Origin: Caryophanales bacterium
GTDB taxonomy: Bacteria > Bacillota > Bacilli > Alicyclobacillales > SLC66
Reading direction: 5' to 3'
Assembly (NCBI GenBank): GCA_027341705.1
Contig: DAIELO010000042.1
Coordinates: forward strand, 1 to 8,139
Length of the DNA: 8,139 nucleotides
Of this stretch, positions 1-6,371 are shown piece after piece. The notes under the pieces were generated by a model that worked only from the letters and a program-made list of their open reading frames with translations, was not told the origin of the DNA and made no database searches. Positions within the stretch are counted from its first letter, which is position 1. Each line of letters starts with the position of its first letter. A program made the position numbers and the translations under genes.

Positions 1-1172
1 ACCAAGACTCCAAGGACAGCCATGATCAGGGGTTCCATCATGGAGGTGAGTCCATCGACCATATTGTCAACTTCACCTTCGTAGTAGGTGGCGACTTTAT
101 CCAGCATAGCATCAAGTTTGCCTGATTCTTCACCAATAGAAACCATCTGTAACGCCATAGATGGAAACAGATTAGAACTACGCATGGAAAAACCTAGTTG
201 TTGTCCTGTAGAGACGTCATCTCGAATGCGGATAATGGCCTCTTGGTAGATGACATTGCCTGCAGCATCAGCGCAGGAGGTTAGAGCGTCAATTAGGGGT
301 ACACCTGCTGCAAAGGTGGTGGCTAGTGTGCGGCAGAATCGAGCTATGACGGCCATGTATACGATATTGCCGAATATGGGCAGCTTAAGTACCAGCCGGT
401 CCATCAGGTTGACAAAGGCCGGGGATCGCTTCTTAGCCTCAGCAAAGCCAGTCCAAATGGCAGCAAAAACAAATAATAATATCCAGCCGTCAGACTGTAC
501 CCAATTAGACATATGTATGACCATGAGGGTAAAGGCGGGTAACTGTGCTCCAAAGCCCTGGAATAGATTCTGGAAGACCGGAACTACCTTGACCAAGAGT
601 ATGACGGATACGATGACCGCTACGAAGATAACCGTAAGAGGATATTTGATTGCCTTTTTAATCTTGCTTTTCAAAGCCTCGCTTTTTTCTTTGTAAACAG
701 CAACACGTTCAAGCATGGTCTCAAGTGCGCCTGATTGTTCACCTGAAGCCACCAGACTTACAAACAACTTGTCAAATAAAAGAGGATACTTTTCGAGTGC
801 CCCGGCAAAATTGTTTCCGCCTTCAACTTCCTGCTTGATACCCATGACGACTTCTTTCATGGATGGATTATCTAGCCCTTCAGCAACAATTTCAAAAGAC
901 TGAACTAAGGGAACGCCTGCTTTCATCATGGTCGCAAGCTGCCTGACAAAGACTGAAATCTCCAGAGGGGATATCTTCTTTTTTCCGTTAAGAAAGGGAA
1001 TATTCAGAGGCGCAGCTTTTTTTGCAATTTTATCTGCATTAATGCCTTGCTTGCGTAGCTGGGCTTTGACCATGGCTACGCTTTTTCCTGAAATGACGCC
1101 AGAAACTTTCTGGCCTCGCCTATCTAAGCCTGAGTAGCTATAAGGTTTTATGGTATTACTATTATCTGCCAT
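1..1172 (-). CDS. pilC: Type IV pilus inner-membrane platform protein PilC (C-terminus outside window)
   Basis: PilC is the polytopic inner-membrane platform of the type IVa pilus machine; it sits between the cytoplasmic ATPases and the pilin. I translated 390 codons from ATG 1172 to the window edge without a stop. The family is usually about 400-420 residues, so only a short tail is missing. Two T2SSF domains are visible: the first at about residues 70-195 (ISPLEISVFVRQLATMMKAG, with the GEQSG motif near 144-148), the second at about 275-390 (FCRTLATTFAAGVPL, with GEESG near 347-351). Membrane segments lie at about 178-200 and 228-243, and a third begins near 381 after the MMEPL motif. The start is 11 bases after the pilB stop and has no good Shine-Dalgarno sequence, which suggests translational coupling to pilB. 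Base composition matches pilB. The identification is near certain. Confidence 0.96.
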   Translation of the reverse strand, partial: MADNSNTIKPYSYSGLDRRGQKVSGVISGKSVAMVKAQLRKQGINADKIAKKAAPLNIPFLNGKKKISPLEISVFVRQLATMMKAGVPLVQSFEIVAEGLDNPSMKEVVMGIKQEVEGGNNFAGALEKYPLLFDKLFVSLVASGEQSGALETMLERVAVYKEKSEALKSKIKKAIKYPLTVIFVAVIVSVILLVKVVPVFQNLFQGFGAQLPAFTLMVIHMSNWVQSDGWILLFVFAAIWTGFAEAKKRSPAFVNLMDRLVLKLPIFGNIVYMAVIARFCRTLATTFAAGVPLIDALTSCADAAGNVIYQEAIIRIRDDVSTGQQLGFSMRSSNLFPSMALQMVSIGEESGKLDAMLDKVATYYEGEVDNMVDGLTSMMEPLIMAVLGVL

Positions 1173-1183
1173 AGGTCAGGTCT

Positions 1184-2887
1184 TCAGTCCGTGGTTACAC
1201 GTAAGACTTCTTGTAAGCTGGTGACTCCCGCCATAGCCTTTTTCAGGCCAGACTTTCTCAAATCAGGAAACCCCTCTTTCCTTGCTTGATCTGCAATAGT
1301 GATCGAGTTGCCTTCCTCCATGATAATGCGTTGTATGGCTGGTGTCACTTTCATGACTTCGTAGATCCCCACGCGCCCCTTGTAGCCATCTTTGCAGGCA
1401 TCACAGCCCACCGCCTCATAAAACTCAATGGGATGAGCAAAATCACTCTCAACAAAACCTAAAGGTAGCAGAGTTTCTTTAGGGTAGGTTGTTTTCTTCT
1501 TGCAAACTTTACAAAGTCTCCGTGCCAAGCGCTGAGCTATCACCAGGTTGACCGATGTCGCTATATTAAACGACGGGACCCCCATATTCCGCAAACGGGT
1601 TAACGTTTCTGGTGCTGAATTGGTGTGCAGGGTAGACATGACCATGTGCCCTGTTTGCGCAGCCTTGACTGCAATTTCTGCAGTCTCCAAGTCTCGAATT
1701 TCACCAACCATGATGATATCGGGGTCTTGGCGAAGAAATGATTTAAGGGCTGCAGCAAATGTTAAGCCCACTTTATTGTTGACATTAACCTGATTAATGC
1801 CCTCAAGATTGATTTCGACAGGATCTTCTGCTGTGGATATATTGATATCAGCACGGTTTAGAATGTTGATGCCTGTGTAAAGTGATACGGTTTTTCCCGA
1901 TCCAGTAGGTCCCGTGATCAGTAACATGCCTTGAGGTCGGTCCAGGGCATCCATAAAGAGCGCTTTTTGCTCCGGCTCATAACCCAGGGCATCAATACCT
2001 AACTTCGCACTGGATGGGTCCAGGATACGTAGGACTAATTTTTCACCAAAAAGGGTGGGCAAGGAGTTAACGCGAAAATCGATAGCTTTTGTGGGAGAAA
2101 TACGCAATTTGATTCGGCCATCCTGAGGTATGCGACGCTCTGAGATATCCATCTGTGACATCACCTTAAGTCGTGCAGCCATCTTGCCAGCTAAAGCTAC
2201 CGGTGGTTTATAGATCTCACTCAACACACCATCTACCCGGAATCGAACTCTGAATGATTTTTCATAGGGCTCAAAGTGTAAATCCGAGGCGCCCATGGCG
2301 ATGGCATCTTTGAGCATCTTGGTGATGAATTTAACAACGGGGGCATCATCTTCAGCAGCATCTACACTGACTTCTTCTTCGTTTTGTATTTCCTCTAGCT
2401 CTAGGCCGGAAAGATCTTCATCGTTAACATCCATGCTGGTGTTTTTGGCTTGGAAGTAGGCATCCAGCAATTGTTTGAGCTTATCATCTTCTACCAGTAT
2501 GGTTTCTGTGTTGAGTTTGGTCGCAAACCCAAAATCCCTTAGGGCTTCATGGTTGGTTGGATCTGACATGGCGACAAAGAGACGATTACCCTTTTTATAG
2601 ATGGGCAACACGCAGTGCTTCCGTATCAATTTGTCATCAACGAGATTTTTGGGCACCAAATCAGTGTTGAGTGCGGAGAGATCAAAAACAGGATCGCCAA
2701 ACTCAGCTGATGCAGAAAGCGCTATGGCCAGGGGCTTGGCTTTTCCTGAACTTACAAGAGCGCTAACTAACGAAACTTGATCTCGTGCAGATGATGCCAG
2801 CGCTGCTTGAACTTCAGACTCTGTAACAATTTTGTCTGCGATCAGCCTGCGGACTATACCGGACATTGAGGTAACTGGACTGGCCAT
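1184..2887 (-). CDS. pilB: Type IV pilus extension ATPase PilB
   Basis: PilB is the cytoplasmic hexameric ATPase that drives pilin polymerisation through PilC. The 567-residue length is normal for the family. An N-terminal MshEN/T2SSE_N-type domain covers about residues 1-150, followed by an acidic linker at about 152-182. The ATPase core shows the Asp box (ASDLHFEP, 200-207), Walker A (GPTGSGKT, 326-333), Walker B (IIMVGEIRD, 391-399) and the His box (TGHMVMSTLHT, 412-422). Four cysteines in two CxxC pairs (459/462 and 495/498) form the zinc site typical of PilB/GspE and absent from PilT, which rules out a retraction ATPase. ATG 2887 is preceded by AGGA with a 10-base spacer; the next Met (residue 8) has no ribosome site. 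It is followed closely by pilC, so the two are probably one transcript. Confidence 0.97.
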   Translation of the reverse strand: MASPVTSMSGIVRRLIADKIVTESEVQAALASSARDQVSLVSALVSSGKAKPLAIALSASAEFGDPVFDLSALNTDLVPKNLVDDKLIRKHCVLPIYKKGNRLFVAMSDPTNHEALRDFGFATKLNTETILVEDDKLKQLLDAYFQAKNTSMDVNDEDLSGLELEEIQNEEEVSVDAAEDDAPVVKFITKMLKDAIAMGASDLHFEPYEKSFRVRFRVDGVLSEIYKPPVALAGKMAARLKVMSQMDISERRIPQDGRIKLRISPTKAIDFRVNSLPTLFGEKLVLRILDPSSAKLGIDALGYEPEQKALFMDALDRPQGMLLITGPTGSGKTVSLYTGINILNRADINISTAEDPVEINLEGINQVNVNNKVGLTFAAALKSFLRQDPDIIMVGEIRDLETAEIAVKAAQTGHMVMSTLHTNSAPETLTRLRNMGVPSFNIATSVNLVIAQRLARRLCKVCKKKTTYPKETLLPLGFVESDFAHPIEFYEAVGCDACKDGYKGRVGIYEVMKVTPAIQRIIMEEGNSITIADQARKEGFPDLRKSGLKKAMAGVTSLQEVLRVTTD

Positions 2888-2965
2888 GAAAGGAGGGTCC
2901 TGTCATTGTGGTCATATAGCTGATATCTTAGCAGTTAATGAGATGAAGTGCCCAAAGTAATACAA

Positions 2966-2983
2966 AAAAACGTGTCTGTTTTT
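2966..2983 (-). terminator. Weak A/T hairpin at the end of the glycosyltransferase gene
   Basis: Read on the minus strand, AAAAAC and GTTTTT can pair around the loop AGACAC, and the T run continues to seven bases. The hairpin overlaps the stop codon of the upstream gene. The stem is almost all A-T, so termination would be weak; some transcription may continue into pilB, 94 bases downstream. This is a tentative call. Confidence 0.3.
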
Positions 2984-4838
2984 AGTGTTCATGCTGAAAC
3001 GAGTGGCAAACAAGGGGAGTGGTATTGGGTTTAGATGCACAGAGGTTTTTGAGAAAATATTTTCGTGCTTGAATGGAGGCGATGCGTAATGACGGTGGAT
3101 TGTAGTCTAGTTCTCGTTGAAATGAAGCATTGCCATCAGCCCAGTTGTCTATTCCATAGGCTGCATAACTTCTAGCAGCCCAAGCTGCAGGAAAATAGTA
3201 TGAGTAGAATGTAGCTATAATTGCGTATTGATAAGAGTGATAGTAATCTTTTTTCTGAATATATGCATTAGCTAGCTGTGTATATAAATACTGACTAAAC
3301 CAAATGTCGTCAATTCCTTTTAGTGCGTGAGCTTTGGAAATATCAACGTTCATTTTTAATAGTTTCTTGTAGGGGTCTGGCATGCGCTTTTCTACAGAAA
3401 TTAATTCATTGATGCCTTGGTCTAAGTGGCCAGTTTCAATTTGGTAAACTCCATGTAGAGCATTAATTTGTATTAGGGTTTCATGAGGATATTTTTCAAA
3501 AAAAACACCGGCATCTTTGATGCGGTTATATTGTAAGCAGGATGCTATGTAATTGTATTTTACATAAACATCGTTTGGGTTTTCTTTTAGTGCCCAACTC
3601 CAGAGTGTAAGATTAGTACCCCATAGTGGAACGGTCATTTTTATTGTTATAATTGAAAATATGACCCATAACAAATAACCAATTGGAAGTAATTTATTTA
3701 ATATAGTGAGGTCTTTAATAATGGGCTTATGAATTTCAATGCGTGATAGCATTATACTAAAAAAGACTAATGGCAATGTTAAGAATCTGTCTTGAATGAT
3801 GTTGTCGCCAATGGTTAGTGGTATGATATTTATGACAGGGAGTAGTGAAATAAACCACATACAGAATAGTATAATACTTGTTGATCTGAATTTTAATGCG
3901 GAAAATATAATTAATGGAATAAATGACAGTGTCAGAAATCCTATTATATAGTCATAGGTGCCGAAGTTGAAAAGAGTTGTTGTGTGTATAGTGCCGAAGT
4001 AGCCAAATGGCCATATGGATACTTTTAAATACATCCATAGGGACTCGCCGATATAAGCCAGATGGGTAAAATTGTTTTTCAGATAATAGTTGGTAAGTGT
4101 TGTTGGTGAGTCTATGAAGAAAGATCTCAGTGCCAGGTAGATAAGTCCACAGGAAAAAATAGTTATATAAGTAAATATAGTTGGTTTGGAAAATTGATCT
4201 TTTATAAAGGGTTTCTGGTGTTCTTTGATTTTTGATATATTTTGAAAAAACACTAGAAATATAAATACAACGGCTTCTTCCTTGGATAGGGCTGCAGCCA
4301 AAAAGCATAGTCCCATTATTGTTGTATTTATAATATTTATTTTCTTTGATGAAAAATACAGCCCAATTAATATGAAAAATGTTGCCATTTCATCGAATCT
4401 ACCAACAGCCCAGCTAGTGGATTCAATCAGGGCTGGATGAAGTCCATAAATAAGGGCAGCAAGGGTGGCTCTAATCATCTTTTGTTGTGGTGTAAAGTCA
4501 TCAAGAAAATGATTGGCTAAAATATAGACAAGTATGCTGTTTAAGCACAATAGAGTAATGTTGATACTATGTGTTAGAGCAGCACTTAGCCCAAACGTAA
4601 TAAATTGTAAGGCAAATGTTGCCATGGGTAGTGGGCGGAAATAATGAGATTCAGGCAAAATAGGCTGCCAGATGGCATGCCAAGCCATGGATGCTAGTCT
4701 TAATGATGGATTCGTTATAAAAATCCCTAGATCATCCCAAACATATCCTAAGTGTAGGCTTGCTGGCAAATATGCTATTAAAATAAGTACAGTAATAAGG
4801 GTGATGCAAAGAACATTTTTATATGATTGTGATGGCAT
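2982..4838 (-). CDS. GT-C (TMTC-like) membrane glycosyltransferase with TPR-like tail, candidate pilin glycosyltransferase
   Basis: This 618-residue protein has some 11-13 hydrophobic segments over residues 1-402 and a soluble helical C-terminal part (about 405-600) that looks like degenerate TPR repeats. The first extracytoplasmic loop carries WDD (34-36) followed by a TNP motif, the acidic signature expected for GT-C enzymes that use lipid-linked sugars. Further family-like motifs are YFRPL (66-70), HPALIES..WAVGRFDE (134-150), LSKEEA (184-189) and DRFLTLP (350-356), the pattern of TMTC-type O-glycosyltransferases. It directly follows pilA, so I infer that it glycosylates PilA at the periplasmic face, as TfpW does in P. 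aeruginosa group IV pilin strains; the sugar is unknown. A PglL/PilO (Wzy_C) ligase fits less well. ATG 4838 has GGTGA with a 9-base spacer. The gene is much more AT-rich than its neighbours (G+C is 14 of 60 at 4201-4260 against 29 of 60 at 2101-2160 in pilB), a sign of transfer. Confidence 0.8.
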   Translation of the reverse strand: MPSQSYKNVLCITLITVLILIAYLPASLHLGYVWDDLGIFITNPSLRLASMAWHAIWQPILPESHYFRPLPMATFALQFITFGLSAALTHSINITLLCLNSILVYILANHFLDDFTPQQKMIRATLAALIYGLHPALIESTSWAVGRFDEMATFFILIGLYFSSKKINIINTTIMGLCFLAAALSKEEAVVFIFLVFFQNISKIKEHQKPFIKDQFSKPTIFTYITIFSCGLIYLALRSFFIDSPTTLTNYYLKNNFTHLAYIGESLWMYLKVSIWPFGYFGTIHTTTLFNFGTYDYIIGFLTLSFIPLIIFSALKFRSTSIILFCMWFISLLPVINIIPLTIGDNIIQDRFLTLPLVFFSIMLSRIEIHKPIIKDLTILNKLLPIGYLLWVIFSIITIKMTVPLWGTNLTLWSWALKENPNDVYVKYNYIASCLQYNRIKDAGVFFEKYPHETLIQINALHGVYQIETGHLDQGINELISVEKRMPDPYKKLLKMNVDISKAHALKGIDDIWFSQYLYTQLANAYIQKKDYYHSYQYAIIATFYSYYFPAAWAARSYAAYGIDNWADGNASFQRELDYNPPSLRIASIQARKYFLKNLCASKPNTTPLVCHSFQHEH

Positions 4839-4913
4839 GGGATATTTTCACCGAATACCTAAAGTCACTTTCTAAGATTTTGATAAGTTATTAAAGAAAA
4901 AACCAGGAAAGCT

Positions 4914-4948
4914 AAAAAGGATAGGATGAGATATTTCTCATCCTATCC
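4914..4948 (-). terminator. Strong intrinsic terminator of pilA
   Basis: A perfect 13-bp stem (GGATAGGATGAGA with TCTCATCCTATCC) encloses a 4-base loop, and on the minus strand two C and five T follow directly after the stem arm. It begins 9 bases past the pilA stop. It lies between pilA and the glycosyltransferase gene, so it should keep most transcripts pilA-only, letting the downstream gene be expressed at a lower level by read-through or from its own weak promoter, which I cannot identify. Confidence 0.92.
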
Positions 4949-4957
4949 AAGAGGACT

Positions 4958-5467
4958 TTATCGGCAAATGGTTGGTAAATAGGCTCCATTAGTAATTGTG
5001 CCAGTAGCAGCAGGTGCGGCATTAGTACCTAGTGCAATGGACAGTAATCCAACATTTTTTAAGGTATTTACTGTTGATGTGCCATTGTTGCAGACCCAAG
5101 TGATGTCTCCGTTGGGAGATTTATAAGCAAACATCATGATGGTGCTGCCAGCAATAGCTGTGTTGACGGCACTGCCGCCGTAGGTCACCGTAATCGACGC
5201 TGGGCCACTTAATGATACTGACTGTACATATGTGCCTTGAACCGAGCTTGCAATGCCAATATCGCTATTTAGTGAATAGGCTGTTCCAGTATTAGCGTAG
5301 GTTTCTGCGAATGCAGTCTCAACGCCAGAAACCAGCGAAGTACCTTCGGAGACCTGGGCGCGGATGGTATAGTTCTGGTAAGCAGGGATGGCTACAGCTG
5401 CCAGAATGCCAATGATCGCAACCACGATCATCAGTTCGATCAGCGTAAAGCCTTGTTGTTTCTTCAT
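4958..5467 (-). CDS. pilA: Type IVa major pilin PilA prepilin
   Basis: PilA is the fibre subunit, processed by prepilin peptidase PilD and polymerised by PilB/PilC. The precursor has 169 residues. The short leader MKKQQG is cut before Phe7 (predicted mature N-terminus), followed by the canonical hydrophobic helix [20 protein letters not shown] with Glu5 of the mature form. Two cysteines, 126 and 168, would close a C-terminal disulfide loop with 41 residues between them. The last residue is Arg after Cys168, so the C-terminal serine glycosylated by TfpO in P. aeruginosa group I pilins is absent. Residues 55-90 and 127-160 are rich in Ser and Thr and offer possible O-glycosylation sites. TGAGGA at 5476-5481 is a good ribosome site for ATG 5467. 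The gene has its own promoter region and terminator. It could be called a minor pilin only if another pilA existed elsewhere; its promoter and place argue for the major one. Confidence 0.95.
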   Translation of the reverse strand: MKKQQGFTLIELMIVVAIIGILAAVAIPAYQNYTIRAQVSEGTSLVSGVETAFAETYANTGTAYSLNSDIGIASSVQGTYVQSVSLSGPASITVTYGGSAVNTAIAGSTIMMFAYKSPNGDITWVCNNGTSTVNTLKNVGLLSIALGTNAAPAATGTITNGAYLPTICR

Positions 5468-5485
5468 GGTTTCTATCCTCAGTTT

Positions 5486-5504
5486 GGTGGTGGCTGGTGG
5501 GTGG
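5486..5504 (+). other. G-rich tract with six short G runs in the pilA leader (possible two-tier G-quadruplex)
   Basis: The plus strand reads GGTGGTGGCTGGTGGGTGG, six runs of two or three G separated by one or two bases. It lies between the predicted pilA start of transcription and the ribosome site, on the strand opposite the pilA message, which is correspondingly C/A-rich. Runs of mostly two G make only a two-layer quadruplex, so folding is uncertain. Confidence 0.4.
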
Positions 5505-5528
5505 CCCCTTCAGCGCTGAGGCTGATAT

Positions 5529-5544
5529 TGCAGGAACTGTACCA
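5529..5544 (-). promoter_or_regulatory. Candidate sigma-54 promoter of pilA
   Basis: On the minus strand TGGTACAGTTCCTGCA has the essential GG and GC dinucleotides exactly 10 bases apart and matches the TGGCAC-N5-TTGCA consensus well. It predicts a start near 5518 and a leader of about 51 bases before ATG 5467. pilA is sigma-54 and PilSR dependent in Pseudomonas and several other gammaproteobacteria, which supports the call. Confidence 0.7.
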
Positions 5545-5555
5545 GCCTTGCAAGT

Positions 5556-5586
5556 ATTATAGATCCAGTTTTTTTGCCGATGTTAA
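5556..5586 (-). promoter_or_regulatory. Possible sigma-70 promoter upstream of pilA
   Basis: The minus strand has a perfect TATAAT (5561-5556) with TTAACA (5586-5581) upstream. The 19-base spacer is longer than the ideal 17, and the stretch is A/T-rich, so a chance match is possible. If used, it would give a second pilA transcript with a leader of about 80 bases. Confidence 0.35.
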
Positions 5587-5606
5587 TAGATGTATATTTT
5601 ATTGAC

Positions 5607-5630
5607 TGACAAAAATTGTCACATTATGTC
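5607..5630. promoter_or_regulatory. Clustered TGTC/GACA motifs, candidate PilR-type activator site
   Basis: An inverted repeat TGACAA-AAA-TTGTCA (5607-5621) is followed by another TGTC at 5627-5630. Relative to the predicted sigma-54 start at 5518 these lie at about -90 to -112. PilR of P. aeruginosa binds TGTC-containing repeats at roughly -80 to -120 of pilA, so both position and motif fit. Four-base motifs are common by chance; the inverted repeat is the stronger part. Confidence 0.4.
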
Positions 5631-5678
5631 TAGGCTGGGCAGTTTGGCTGTAATCTATAGTTGCTGGTTCGGTTCATG

Positions 5679-5707
5679 TTGTGTCTGGCTCTCAGTCAGG
5701 CTAGAAT
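5679..5707 (+). promoter_or_regulatory. Sigma-70 promoter of the tRNA-Thr gene
   Basis: TTGTGT (5679-5684) and TAGAAT (5702-5707) are separated by an ideal 17-base spacer. The -10 box ends 13 bases before the mature tRNA, as expected for a tRNA transcription unit. It fires away from pilA, so the two units share a 253-base divergent intergenic region. Confidence 0.6.
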
Positions 5708-5720
5708 CGCAGTACTTCGT

Positions 5721-5796
5721 GCCGGCATAGCTCAGTTGGTAGAGCAGCGCATTCGTAATGCGAAGGTCGGGGGTTCGACTCCTCTTGCCGGCACCA
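5721..5796 (+). tRNA. tRNA-Thr with anticodon CGT
   Basis: A full 76-base cloverleaf with encoded CCA. The acceptor arm pairs GCCGGCA (5721-5727) with TGCCGGC (5786-5792); discriminator A5793 is followed by CCA. The D arm is GCTC/GAGC, the anticodon loop TTCGTAA (5752-5758) with anticodon CGT at 5754-5756, and the T loop is TTCGACT. It reads ACG codons. From memory it closely resembles E. coli thrW, including the G-A mismatch at the top of the anticodon stem, which makes threonine secure. thrW-type genes are known integration sites for mobile elements, and integrase debris follows here. Confidence 0.97.
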
Positions 5797-5811
5797 TTTC
5801 ATTAGTTTATC

Positions 5812-5835
5812 TTGTTGATTTATAACAATTTTTTT
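5812..5835 (+). terminator. Probable terminator of the tRNA-Thr transcript
   Basis: TTGTTG and TAACAA (one G-U pair) enclose the loop ATTTA, followed directly by seven T (5829-5835). The stem is short, but the T run and the position 15 bases after the tRNA fit an intrinsic terminator. Confidence 0.5.
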
Positions 5836-6017
5836 ATTAAATTTGCTATATATGGAATCGTACCCTGCTGCGTTTGGTGCGACCAAAGCGTTCAGATGTC
5901 ACTCATGTACGACTTTCCTGTATCTTATGTTGAGTATTCAGTTATGTGGATTCGTCTGCTGACATGTTTGATATTGCAACGTTTCCTGTATCAGTGGCTT
6001 GAGATCACTCCACATAA
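5836..6017. repeat. Non-coding stretch with short direct and inverted repeats beside the integrase remnant
   Basis: I see no credible gene here. TTTCCTGTATC occurs twice in direct orientation (5914-5924 and 5982-5992). TTATGTTGA (5925-5933) and TTATGTGGA (5942-5950) are near-identical direct copies, and TTATGTGGA recurs inverted at 6009-6017, abutting the integrase stop codon. Such clustering next to a tyrosine recombinase could mark the end of an element or recombinase binding sites; that is inference only. Confidence 0.4.
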
Positions 6018-6371
6018 TCAGCAAAGCCGACGAAGCCAGTCGGTAATATCGTTGCCACGGTAGATGTAGGCACCGCCTTTCGGTGGAGCCATTGCCTCGG
6101 GAAATACCTAGGCAAGAGCTTGTCGCTTCAGGTCAAGATCGGCCCGAGCGTATCGCATTGTTGTGTTCAAACTCGCATGGCCGAGTCATTGGCTGATGGT
6201 AGCGAAATCGATCCCAGCTTTGAGCAGATGGATGGCGGTCGTGTGGCGCAAAGAATGGGGGTGAATTCGCTTTCCGGTCAGGGACGGAGCTATGTTTGCG
6301 CTAACGGCGACATATTTTTGCAAGAGGTATCGAACGCCAAATCGAGTCATTTGATCTCCATGACAATTTAT
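6018..6371 (-). pseudogene. Tyrosine recombinase/integrase, C-terminal remnant with two in-frame stops
   Basis: About 117 codons of the catalytic domain remain. They run from TRFGVRYLL through the HxxR box (HPHSLRH), then ISQ-stop-LGHASLNTT and the nucleophile region MRYAR (Tyr codon 6152-6150), to the end at TGA 6020-6018. The conserved Trp of the usual WLGH motif is replaced by TGA at 6186-6188, and a TAG at 6108-6110 interrupts the tail. The N-terminal arm-binding part and the first catalytic Arg are missing. Both stops are one transition from sense codons (TGG, CAG), consistent with decay after loss of function. The remnant points at the tRNA-Thr gene, the usual layout of an integrase beside its attachment site. 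Similarity to XerD-like recombinases of transposon or RIT-element type is possible but not provable here. The upstream border is approximate. Confidence 0.82.

Noticed and set aside
250..1137. Three plus-strand open frames at 250-696, 715-903 and 928-1137
   Set aside because: They are antisense to a continuous pilC frame with clear T2SSF motifs and have no family resemblance of their own.
1548..1793. Plus-strand open frame inside pilB
   Set aside because: It lies antisense to the Walker B and His box region of pilB, and the pilB reading explains the sequence.
3952..4308. 118-codon minus-strand frame overlapping the glycosyltransferase
   Set aside because: It is an out-of-frame shadow within the AT-rich gene; it has no motifs, while the overlapping frame carries family motifs.
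5721..5796. Direct repeat of the tRNA 3' end as an att site within the window
   Set aside because: I looked for the T arm and acceptor sequence elsewhere in the window and found no second copy.
5812..6063. 83-codon plus-strand frame after the tRNA
   Set aside because: It starts inside the tRNA terminator hairpin, crosses the repeat cluster and runs antisense into the integrase tail; no ribosome site or known domain.
6186..6188. TGA in the integrase as a recoded selenocysteine or tryptophan codon
   Set aside because: The position is normally Trp, a second stop (TAG) follows, and the N-terminal half is missing, so simple decay explains it; other genes here use TGA as a normal stop.
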